Below are positions 17,090 through 24,148 of a DNA stretch of 64,000 nucleotides, piece after piece. A program made the position numbers and the translations under genes. The stretch's first letter is position 1. Each line of letters starts with the position of its first letter. Origin of the DNA: Microbacterium sp. ProA8 (GTDB lineage: Bacteria; Actinomycetota; Actinomycetes; Actinomycetales; Microbacteriaceae); the NCBI RefSeq assembly GCF_039905635.1, contig NZ_CP157000.1, positions 2,170,001-2,234,000 on the forward strand, given 5' to 3'. Below the pieces are notes generated by a model. That model was not told where the DNA came from and did not search any database. It saw only the letters and a list, made by a program, of their open reading frames with translations.

Positions 17090-19030
17090 TCAGTCGAAGG
17101 CGATCGACGCGTTCTCGTTGTTCAGCACGATCACCGGAGTGATCGACGGATGACCCGCCGCCTGGATCTTCGCCAGGTCGAAGCGGAGCAGCGGCGTGCC
17201 GGCCGTGACCTTCTGGCCCTTCTCGACCAGCGTCTGGAAGCCGTCACCCTTCATGCCCACGGTGTCGATGCCGACGTGGATCAGCAGCTCCGTACCGTCG
17301 CCCAGCACGAGCGCCACGGCGTGGCTGGTGTCGAACGTCGCCCCGATGGTGCCGTCGGCGGGAGCGACCACCGTGTCGCCGGTCGGCTCGATCGCCACGC
17401 CCGGCCCCATGATGCCCTGCGCGAAGGTCGGATCGGGTACCGCTGACAACGGCACCACCTGTCCCTCGAGCGGCTGACGCAGCCGCACGGTCGTGGTGGC
17501 CGGGGTGTCGGTGAGCACCGCGGTGGAGCCCGCGGCGGGAGCGATGGATGGTTCCGGCGCCGCGCCGGCCGGCACGGCGACCTCTCCCGCGATGATCTGC
17601 TCCATCGCGTCCTTCACGAACTGCACGTTCGTTCCGTAGACGACCTGCACCGATTTGCCGCCGGGCTTCATCGTGCCCGCCGCCCCCGCGCGCTTGAGAG
17701 CGGTTTCGTCGACCTTGCTCGGATCGTCGATCTCCATCCGCAATCGCGTGGCGCAGTTCTCGAGTTCGAGGATGTTCGCTTTTCCTCCGAGTGCATCGAT
17801 GAAGCGGCTGCCGGTGACGAGGTACTTGTCGTCGGCCGCGTGCGTGTCGTACTCGGTGCCCTCACCGAGGATGTCGTCGTCCTCGCGCCCGGGGGTCTTC
17901 AGGTTGAACCGCTTGATGAAGAAGTAGAACACCCCGAAGTAGATGAAGAACCAGAACACGCCCATCACCGGGATGAGCCAGGGGTTCTGCGCCATCGGGT
18001 TCATCCAGTTGAGCACGAGGTCGACGAACCCCGCCGAGAACCCGAAGCCCATGCGCACCGGCAGTATCTGGCTGATCGCCATCGAGATGCCGGTGAACAG
18101 CGCGTGCGTGACGTACAGGACCGGGGCCAGGAACATGAAGGCGAACTCGAGCGGCTCCGTCACACCGACGAAGAACGACGAGATGGCGCCGGCGAGCAGG
18201 ATGCCGTAGGCAAGCTTCTTGCGCGTGGTCCTGGCCGTCAGGTACATCGCGAGGGCCGCACCGGGCAGGCCGAACATCATGATCGGGAAGAACCCGGTCA
18301 TGTACTGGCCGGTGACCCCGTAGGTGCCTTCGCCGGAGAGGAAGTTGTTGAGGTCGTTGATGCCGGCGACGTCGAACCAGAACACCGAGTTCAGCGCGTG
18401 ATGCAAGCCCACAGGTATCAGCAACCGGTTCAGGAAGCCGTAGATGCCGGTGCCGAACGGGCCGAGCGTGACGATCCACTCGCCGAAGGTGACGAGTCCG
18501 CCGTAGACCCAGGGCCAGACGAAGTACAGCACGATGGCGACGACGAGCGAGATGCCCGCCGTGACGATCGCGACCGAGCGCTTGCCCGAGAAGAACGACA
18601 GCGCGTCCGGCAGCCTGGTGTCTTTGAAGCGGTTGTAGCAGAACGCGCCGATCAGGCCGCAGATGATGCCGATGAAGACGTTCTGCACCCTCAGGAACGA
18701 GGCGTCGACCTCGTTGACGTCGGCCACGCCGGTGTAGAGCGCCACCGTTTCCGGCTTGAGGAGCGTCGTCACCACGAGCCAGGACACGAGTCCCGCCAAC
18801 GCCGAGGTGCCGTCGGATTTCTGGGCCATGCCCAGCGCGATGCCGACGGCGAACAGCAGCGCCATGTTGTCGAGCAGGGATCCACCGGCAGCGCCGAGGA
18901 ACGCCGACACGATGTTGGGGCTCTGGCCGCCATTGCTGATCCAGAATCCGAGGCCCGAAAGGATCGCGGCCACCGGCAGCACCGCCACCGGGAGCATGAT
19001 CGATCTACCGAGCCGCTGTAGGAACTTCAT
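17090..19030 (-). CDS. nagE: PTS N-acetylglucosamine/glucose EIICBA permease
   Basis: A 646-residue sugar transporter-kinase with domain order EIIC-EIIB-EIIA. The membrane EIIC domain spans roughly residues 1-370 and shares the FFPIMMFGLPGAALAMY and GVTEPLEF motifs of NagE. EIIB has its phospho-Cys in LENCATRLRM (about C425). EIIA has its two histidines in DTSHAVAL (about H568) and LLIHVGIDTVGMKG (about H587). Length and domain order match E. coli NagE (C-B-A) better than PtsG. Substrate is probably GlcNAc; glucose cannot be excluded. A GGGAGG ribosome-binding site precedes the ATG. Confidence 0.88.
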   Translation of the reverse strand: MKFLQRLGRSIMLPVAVLPVAAILSGLGFWISNGGQSPNIVSAFLGAAGGSLLDNMALLFAVGIALGMAQKSDGTSALAGLVSWLVVTTLLKPETVALYTGVADVNEVDASFLRVQNVFIGIICGLIGAFCYNRFKDTRLPDALSFFSGKRSVAIVTAGISLVVAIVLYFVWPWVYGGLVTFGEWIVTLGPFGTGIYGFLNRLLIPVGLHHALNSVFWFDVAGINDLNNFLSGEGTYGVTGQYMTGFFPIMMFGLPGAALAMYLTARTTRKKLAYGILLAGAISSFFVGVTEPLEFAFMFLAPVLYVTHALFTGISMAISQILPVRMGFGFSAGFVDLVLNWMNPMAQNPWLIPVMGVFWFFIYFGVFYFFIKRFNLKTPGREDDDILGEGTEYDTHAADDKYLVTGSRFIDALGGKANILELENCATRLRMEIDDPSKVDETALKRAGAAGTMKPGGKSVQVVYGTNVQFVKDAMEQIIAGEVAVPAGAAPEPSIAPAAGSTAVLTDTPATTTVRLRQPLEGQVVPLSAVPDPTFAQGIMGPGVAIEPTGDTVVAPADGTIGATFDTSHAVALVLGDGTELLIHVGIDTVGMKGDGFQTLVEKGQKVTAGTPLLRFDLAKIQAAGHPSITPVIVLNNENASIAFD

Positions 19031-19241
19031 TGTTCGCCTCCCAGGCGCAAGGGACAGTTGCTGTCGCTGACGCTACACGCAACGACCGGTGCGCCAACAG
19101 ATCCCTCCCCCCGAAAGTAAGGGGTGCGAACGAATTGCCCTCGGTGCGCGGCCTTCCACTCGGGGAAGTGCGCCTGTCCGCCCCTCCGGCGGCGTGGGCC
19201 CACCTGCAAGGACGTTCTGGAGGACACGGGCTCGAAACAGC
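19031..19241 (-). promoter_or_regulatory. nagE upstream intergenic region
   Basis: About 210 bp between nagE and the tRNA terminator with no credible gene. Open frames occur in several phases, as expected at high GC. It must hold the nagE promoter, and the length leaves space for an operator or leader RNA. I could not identify a specific regulator site with confidence. Confidence 0.35.
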
Positions 19242-19279
19242 GGAAGACCGCCGCAGCCCTTGGGCAGCGGCGGTCTTCC
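19242..19279 (-). terminator. Terminator downstream of tRNA(CAT)
   Basis: A perfect 13-bp stem GGAAGACCGCCGC with its complement and a 12-nt loop lies 5 nt beyond the tRNA 3' end on the minus strand. It shields nagE from read-through. Confidence 0.85.
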
Positions 19280-19284
19280 ATTCG

Positions 19285-19358
19285 TAGGGCGGGTGGGACT
19301 TGAACCCACGATCGTCGGGTTATGAGCCCGCTGCCTTGACCAGCTTGGCCACCGCCCC
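19285..19358 (-). tRNA. tRNA with CAT anticodon (Met, or possibly Ile2)
   Basis: A 74-nt minus-strand cloverleaf with acceptor GGGGCGG/CCGCCCT (first pair G-T) and T arm GTGGG-TTCAAGT-CCCAC. The anticodon loop is CTCATAA on stem GCGGG/CCCGA, with a G-A mismatch at its base. CAT reads AUG, but a lysidine-modified tRNA-Ile2 also has CAT in DNA. Met elongator is the default call. CCA is not encoded. Confidence 0.9.
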
Positions 19359-19412
19359 AGGCACGGAGTGCGCAGACGAGCCTACCGGTCCGTCAGTCTC
19401 GACGCGCGCGCG

Positions 19413-20501
19413 TCAGTGGTGCTCGGGGTCGTCGAGGCGGTCCTTGACCGGCGGCTCGGGCCACACCTTCGCAACGGCCTCGGTGACCTTGATCGAGCCG
19501 GTGCGCGGGTGCGCGGCATCCATCGAGGGACTGCTGCTTCCGCGCTGGATCGGCAGCCCTTGGCTCTCACTGAGCACCTGTGGATGGTGGCGTGCGAGCT
19601 GGAACACACCCCACACCGCGATCGCGCCCACCACGGCGAACGAGATGTAGACCCAGAGCGGAGCGCCGGCGACCTCCTGCAGCACCGTCAGACCGATGAT
19701 GATGGCCACGATGGGGTCGATGACCGTGAGGCCGGCGACGACCAGGTCAGGCGGGCCCGAGGCGTACGCGCTCTGCACGAAGTAGGCCCCGATGATGGCG
19801 CCGATGATCAGGGCGGCCAGGCACGCGAACGTCAGCCAGTCGAAGTTGTTGTCTTTGATGCGCTCGATGACCACCTTCGCCAGCGTCGCCACGAAGCCGT
19901 AGATGACGCCGGCCGCGGTGATGTAGAAGAGAGCGCCCATCCGCTTGCGCAGCCAGATCCAGAGCCCCGCGAACACCAGCGTGACGACGACCAGCAGCAC
20001 CAGGATCGTGATCAGCTGTGCGTTCGACACCGGCTTCTCGGTGGCGAACAGCGCCGCGATGGTGACGAAGATGAAGATGCCGCCGACGCATGCGCCGATC
20101 GCGATGAGGGAGCGCTTCGTGGGCTTGTGCCCGCTGATCTGCGCGTTGAGGAGGGTCGTGATGACGAGGGCCACCGCACCGAGCGGCTGCACCACGATGA
20201 GCGGTGCGAAGAAGAGGGCAGAGAGCTGGCAGACGATCGCCAGGCCCAGCATCAAGGTGCCGATCACCCACGAGGGGCGCGCGAGCAGCTTGAGCATATG
20301 ACTCGGCCCGAGCCCCTCGCTGGAGTGTCCGCCGCTGAGGCTCTCGACCTTCGTCACGCCACGGTGCTGGTACTGGGCGCCGAACGACATGAACACCGCG
20401 CCCAGCAGGGCGAGCGGGATGCCGATCAGGATGCCGGGATTCTGGAACGCGCCGACGAGCTGATCGCCGACATCCTCGAGTTCCACCGCAGTCCAGACCA
20501 C
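19413..20501 (-). CDS. DMT superfamily transporter (NIPA-like)
   Basis: A 362-residue membrane protein with about nine hydrophobic helices. PLALLGAVFMSFGAQYQHRGV opens the domain and the paired halves are typical of DMT/NIPA permeases; eukaryotic NIPA proteins move Mg2+. The C-terminal 50 residues are a soluble, Pro/Ser-rich tail. Substrate cannot be inferred. The GTG start is supported by TAGTGT at 20508-20513, exactly 6 nt upstream, so the transcript is probably leaderless. It diverges from def, sharing a 42-bp promoter region. Confidence 0.78.
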   Translation of the reverse strand: MVWTAVELEDVGDQLVGAFQNPGILIGIPLALLGAVFMSFGAQYQHRGVTKVESLSGGHSSEGLGPSHMLKLLARPSWVIGTLMLGLAIVCQLSALFFAPLIVVQPLGAVALVITTLLNAQISGHKPTKRSLIAIGACVGGIFIFVTIAALFATEKPVSNAQLITILVLLVVVTLVFAGLWIWLRKRMGALFYITAAGVIYGFVATLAKVVIERIKDNNFDWLTFACLAALIIGAIIGAYFVQSAYASGPPDLVVAGLTVIDPIVAIIIGLTVLQEVAGAPLWVYISFAVVGAIAVWGVFQLARHHPQVLSESQGLPIQRGSSSPSMDAAHPRTGSIKVTEAVAKVWPEPPVKDRLDDPEHH

Positions 20502-20543
20502 GTATCGACACTAGCCGCAGGCGCCGGTCGATAGGCTCAAGGC

Positions 20544-21110
20544 GTGGCTGTTCTCCCGATTCGCATCATGGGCGATCCCGTCCTGCACTCCCCCGCATCC
20601 CCCGTCGAAGAGATCACGGACGAGATCCGCACGCTGGCCGCCGACATGTTCGAGACGATGGATGCCGCGCCCGGCGTCGGGCTCGCCGCCCCTCAGGTCG
20701 GCGTGCCGCTGCGCATCTACACGTACAACTACGCCGACGACGACGGCGGTCCCTGGCGCGGGGTGGTGATCAACCCCGAGCTGTGGATGCGACCGCTCGA
20801 GCCGGGCGCGCCCGATCCGGATGACGAGGCCGAAGGCTGCCTCTCGTTCCCCGGTGAGCGGTTCCCGCTGCGTCGTTCGGACGAAGTGCTCGTGACCGGC
20901 ACCGATCTCGACGGCGCGCCTGTGGAGATTCGCGTCGACGGATGGCGGGCGCGCATCATGCAGCACGAGTTCGACCACCTGGACGGAATCCTCTACGTCG
21001 ACCGTCTCGACGACGGCGACTGGAAGACCGTGCAGAAGATCGCGCGCAAGCGCGGGTGGGGCCGGCCCGGCAGCGCCTGGACTCCCGGCGTGGACGACAT
21101 CGACGCCTGA
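20544..21110 (+). CDS. def: Peptide deformylase
   Basis: Removes the formyl group from nascent N-terminal Met. The 188-residue protein has all three metal-site motifs: GVGLAAPQVG (Q51), EGCLSFPG (C99 is the metal ligand) and QHEFDHLDG (H141, E142, H145). The GTG start follows TAGGCT (20532-20537) by exactly 6 nt with no Shine-Dalgarno, suggesting a leaderless mRNA. The C-terminal GWGRPGSAWTPGVDDIDA extension is typical of actinobacterial homologues. Confidence 0.95.
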   Translation: MAVLPIRIMGDPVLHSPASPVEEITDEIRTLAADMFETMDAAPGVGLAAPQVGVPLRIYTYNYADDDGGPWRGVVINPELWMRPLEPGAPDPDDEAEGCLSFPGERFPLRRSDEVLVTGTDLDGAPVEIRVDGWRARIMQHEFDHLDGILYVDRLDDGDWKTVQKIARKRGWGRPGSAWTPGVDDIDA

Positions 21111-21120
21111 ACTCCAGTCG

Positions 21121-21146
21121 ACCCATACCCCCGCCCGGTATATCCT
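21121..21146 (+). promoter_or_regulatory. Candidate CsoR-type copper operator and promoter
   Basis: ATACC-N7-GGTAT at 21125-21141 is a perfect inverted repeat with a C-rich centre. It resembles CsoR/RicR operators (TACCC...GGGTA type), and TATCCT at its right edge could be the -10 box. It precedes the two-gene DUF6153-like/DUF305 operon, whose products are His/Met-rich. The regulator gene itself is not in the window. Confidence 0.45.
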
Positions 21147-21201
21147 GGATGCGACGCGAGGACTCATGCCTCGTGCTGCCTGCGGACGCGAGGAGGGACG
21201 G

Positions 21202-21705
21202 ATGGCGCTGCTGCGACTTTCGGAATTCTCGCCGCACGCTCCGCTGCTCCCCCGCGTGATCGCTGCCGTCGCCCTCATAGCCGGCCTGCTCGGCATGCAC
21301 GTGCTCATGGCGCCCTCCTCCCACGCCGCCCACGCACGAGCGGACGTGGCGGAATTCGTCGTGTCGTCGGTGAGCGCGACGTCACAGCCGCATCACGGCG
21401 CCGCAGCCGCGCCGAGCGCTTCCTTGCTCTCTGCCGCGAACCCTGCGCTCGACCAGCTGCCTTGCGCGAGCGTGTGCGCAGATCCGGCGAGTCAGGAGTC
21501 CTCCCACGATCAGGACGAGAGCATCTGGTCGGTGATCTGCGTCCTGGCGCTGTTCCTCACCGCGCTGCTGCTCATGCCGCCGGGGCGGTCGCGCGTGCTG
21601 TCGCGGCGCGGCCCGTGGCCGGCCGTGCGGCAAACCGATGCCGACGGCAGCAGTGCGCCGCAGCATCCACCCTCCCTCCATCTGCTTTCGATCAGCCGGA
21701 CGTGA
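21202..21705 (+). CDS. DUF6153-like small membrane protein
   Basis: A 167-residue protein with a hydrophobic N-terminal segment (VIAAVALIAGLLGMHVLMA, about residues 19-37) and a second helix (VICVLALFLTALLLMPP) near 110-126. Between them is a polar, His/Ser/Ala-rich extracytoplasmic loop containing HHGAAAA and two Cys. This layout matches DUF6153 proteins that sit beside DUF305 genes in actinobacteria; their function is unknown. The ATG preceded by GGAGGGACGG is preferred to an earlier in-frame codon at 21166. It is first in an operon with the DUF305 lipoprotein. Confidence 0.65.
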   Translation: MALLRLSEFSPHAPLLPRVIAAVALIAGLLGMHVLMAPSSHAAHARADVAEFVVSSVSATSQPHHGAAAAPSASLLSAANPALDQLPCASVCADPASQESSHDQDESIWSVICVLALFLTALLLMPPGRSRVLSRRGPWPAVRQTDADGSSAPQHPPSLHLLSISRT

Positions 21706-21794
21706 GCCGTCGGTGCCCGGTGCTGCCGGGCCACCGCCCGCGCCTCCCCAGAGGCCGGGGTTCTGACGACCGCAGAGATCGAGAAGAGAGACAG

Positions 21795-22388
21795 ATGACC
21801 ACGTATACGCGCGTCCTCCTGATGCCCGCACCCCTCGCCCTGGCACTCGCCCTGGCCGGCTGCGGCGGCGCGGCTGGAACCGGCGACATGCCCGGCATGC
21901 ACCATGGCTCAGGCGAGTCGTCCGCGTCAGCCGCCGACGTCGCGATGTCCGACCAGATGTTCGTAACGATGATGATCCCGCATCACGAGCAGGCGATCGA
22001 GATGGCCGACATCCTCCTCGCCAAGGAAGGGGTCGATCCTCGGGTCATGGCGATCGCCGAGCGCATCAAGGCCGCGCAGGGCCCGGAGATCGAGCTCATG
22101 GAGGGCTGGCTCGAGGACTGGGGCGTCGGGGCGGGCTCCGGCGGCATGGATCACGGCGACGGCATGATGAGCGAGGCCGATATGAGCGCTCTGCGCGAAG
22201 CGGACGGCGCGACGGCGGGCCGGCTGTTCCTGGAGCAGATGGTGGTGCACCACCAGGGCGCGGTCGAGATGGCAGAGGCAGCGCTCGACGCCGCCGAGGA
22301 TCCCGAGGTGAAGGCCCTCGCCGAACAGGTGGTCGAGGATCAGAAGGCGGAGATCGCCGAGATGCAGGAGCTCGCGGCGACGCTCTGA
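21795..22388 (+). CDS. DUF305 lipoprotein
   Basis: A 197-residue secreted lipoprotein. The signal peptide ends in lipobox LAGC (C23), giving a membrane-anchored extracellular protein. Two DUF305 repeats follow, each with a metal-binding-like motif: MMIPHHEQAIEMA (about 59-71) and MVVHHQGAVEMA in the second half. The linkers are Met/His/Gly-rich (DMPGMHHGSG; GGMDHGDGMM). Such proteins are often found with copper-resistance genes, and a copper-sequestering role is plausible but unproven. GAGAAGAGAG precedes the ATG. The spacing of 89 nt from the DUF6153-like gene suggests one operon. Confidence 0.85.
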   Translation: MTTYTRVLLMPAPLALALALAGCGGAAGTGDMPGMHHGSGESSASAADVAMSDQMFVTMMIPHHEQAIEMADILLAKEGVDPRVMAIAERIKAAQGPEIELMEGWLEDWGVGAGSGGMDHGDGMMSEADMSALREADGATAGRLFLEQMVVHHQGAVEMAEAALDAAEDPEVKALAEQVVEDQKAEIAEMQELAATL

Positions 22389-22436
22389 GCGTGACGACCC
22401 TGGTGGGTGGGTGCCGCGCTCCTGCCCGCCAGGGTG

Positions 22437-23093
22437 TCAGTCGTCGCGGCGGTTCTGACGCTCGACCCACCGACGCAACTCGGCGTCGGCCCCGGGCGGG
22501 GCCTGTGCGATGACGTTCATCCCCTGCCGCACGAGGGTGGTGCCGGTCTGCAGCGGCCCCCACACCCGCGCGGTGGTCAGCTCGCCGGTGTCGACGTCGC
22601 GGACCTGCACCTGCGTGGTGTCGGTGGCCTTGCGTGCCCCGGCCTTGCCCGCGACGTGCTGGACGACCAGCACCGGCAGGCCGTGGGCCGCGGCGGTGGC
22701 GATGACCGCGTCGAGGTCGTGGGCGGCCCACTGACGTCGGATGCCGCGCGCCGTCCACAGCGCGACCACGACGACGGCCACCGTCGCGACCCCCGTCGGC
22801 ACCAGCCAGCAGCTGACGACCGCGAGGGCCAGCGACCACGCCAGAACTCCGCGCACCGCGAGCAGGATCGCTGCGATCGAGGGCACCAATGCGAGGAAGA
22901 GCCAGGGAGCGGGGACGGAGAACGGGAACATCCACGGGTCTCCGCCGAGGAGCACCACGAGGCCGACCCACACGACCGCCGCCGCGAACACGGCCAGCAC
23001 ACACAGCAGCGGCACAGCCCGGTAGATCGGCGCCGGCGCGGGGACGCCGCCTTCGACCGCCAGCAGCGGCGAGGGCTTCGCGCGACCCGCCAT
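22437..23093 (-). CDS. Uncharacterised membrane protein
   Basis: A 218-residue protein with four predicted membrane helices in the first 120 residues (PLLCVLAVFAAAVVWVGLVV onward). A cytosolic domain of about 100 residues follows (GLPVLVVQHVAGKAGARKATDTTQVQVRD-type, beta-rich). No family recognised. The ATG at 23093, preceded by GAGGGG, is preferred to the in-frame GTG two codons earlier. It follows the tRNA-Asn terminator and is convergent with the DUF305 gene. Confidence 0.7.
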   Translation of the reverse strand: MAGRAKPSPLLAVEGGVPAPAPIYRAVPLLCVLAVFAAAVVWVGLVVLLGGDPWMFPFSVPAPWLFLALVPSIAAILLAVRGVLAWSLALAVVSCWLVPTGVATVAVVVVALWTARGIRRQWAAHDLDAVIATAAAHGLPVLVVQHVAGKAGARKATDTTQVQVRDVDTGELTTARVWGPLQTGTTLVRQGMNVIAQAPPGADAELRRWVERQNRRDD

Positions 23094-23124
23094 ATGCACC
23101 CCTCGATCTGATCCCGGAGACGAA

Positions 23125-23152
23125 GAAAGCCTCGGGGGTGGAGCCCCGAGGC
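23125..23152 (-). terminator. Terminator of tRNA-Asn
   Basis: Stem GCCTCGGGG/CCCCGAGGC (23129-23152) with a 6-nt loop is followed on the minus strand by TTTCTTCG, a short U-rich tract. It begins 6 nt after the tRNA 3' end. Confidence 0.88.
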
Positions 23153-23157
23153 CTTCG

Positions 23158-23230
23158 CTCCCCCACTTGGACTCGAACCAAGAACCTATCGGTTAACAGC
23201 CGATTGCTCTGCCAATTGAGCTATGGAGGA
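23158..23230 (-). tRNA. tRNA-Asn (anticodon GTT)
   Basis: A 73-nt minus-strand cloverleaf with acceptor TCCTCCA/TGGGGGA. The anticodon stem ATCGG/CCGAT encloses the loop CTGTTAA (anticodon GTT), and the T loop is GGTTCGAGTCC. The discriminator base is G and CCA is not encoded. Confidence 0.95.
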
Positions 23231-23309
23231 ATGGTCCGCACTTTCGCGCGGGCAACCAGACCATACTAGCAAAGCCCAGCCCGTGCTCACGACCACGGCA
23301 GGGCCTTCG

Positions 23310-24098
23310 TCAGCTCACGAGCCGCCTGTCGGCCTCCCCGCTCGGGGTCCACAGCAGGTCCTGGGTGCCGTGCCCGTACGCCACCGCGTGACCGGCGCGG
23401 AGCACGAGCACGTCCGCATCCAGCTCGTTCACGACGTCGCGCTCGTTCGTGACGATGAGCGCCGCCATGTCGAGCTCGCGGCGGCGCCGCAGCACGGCCT
23501 CGCGTGCGGCCTTGCGCACCTCGACGTCCATGTTGGCGAAGGGCTCGTCGGCGATCAGCACACGCGGCTGCAGAACGAGGGCGCGCGCGAGTGCGACGCG
23601 CTGCCGCATGCCGGCGCTGAGTTCGTAGGGGTACTTGGCGGCCGCACCCAGCGGGAGCATCAGCTCGTCCAGCAGAGACGCCACCCGTACCGCGAGGGCG
23701 CGTGCGCTCACGCGACGGTCGCGGCTGGTGATCGGCTCGCCGATCACGTCGGCCACGGTGAGGCGTGCGGGCAGCCGGGCGCCCGCCGATTGCGGGAGGT
23801 AGCCGGCGTAGTACGTCAACTGGCGATGCGCGCGGCCCGGGCGCCGCACCGAGATCCCTTCGACGAGCGCACTTCCTCCCACGACGGCGAGCCCCGCCTC
23901 GTCGGCGCCGGCCAGCACCGCGGCGAGCGAGGACTTGCCCGAGCCGGTCGGGCCCATCACGGCGAGGATGCCGCCGTGGGGAAGCCGGAACGAGACGCCG
24001 TCGACGACCCGCTGGGACTCGCCTCCGCGGCCTCCGCGGCGGGCGATCGAAAGATCGGAGCAGTCGACCGCGACATCCGCGTCTCTTCGGCGAGCCAT
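23310..24098 (-). CDS. ABC transporter ATP-binding protein (orphan)
   Basis: A 262-residue ATPase subunit with Walker A GPTGSGKSS (49-57), signature LSAGMRQR (160-167) and Walker B VLIADEPFA (180-188). A Q-loop LPQS lies near 101-104. The switch His is not obvious: the segment after Walker B reads ALIVTNERDVV, with Asn where His is usual, which may lower ATPase activity. No permease or binding-protein gene is adjacent, so the partner and cargo are unknown. The sequence is closest in style to oligopeptide/nickel-type importer ATPases. Confidence 0.82.
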   Translation of the reverse strand: MARRRDADVAVDCSDLSIARRGGRGGESQRVVDGVSFRLPHGGILAVMGPTGSGKSSLAAVLAGADEAGLAVVGGSALVEGISVRRPGRAHRQLTYYAGYLPQSAGARLPARLTVADVIGEPITSRDRRVSARALAVRVASLLDELMLPLGAAAKYPYELSAGMRQRVALARALVLQPRVLIADEPFANMDVEVRKAAREAVLRRRRELDMAALIVTNERDVVNELDADVLVLRAGHAVAYGHGTQDLLWTPSGEADRRLVS

Positions 24099-24148
24099 CT
24101 GTTCATCCTGCCCTGGGAGGGACCTCGACGCCAGCCGGGACGCGTGGA

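Noticed and set aside
19081..19130. A C-rich hairpin-like stretch resembling a 6C RNA
   Set aside because: I could not fold two C-rich loops with paired stems; the region is better described as the nagE upstream region.
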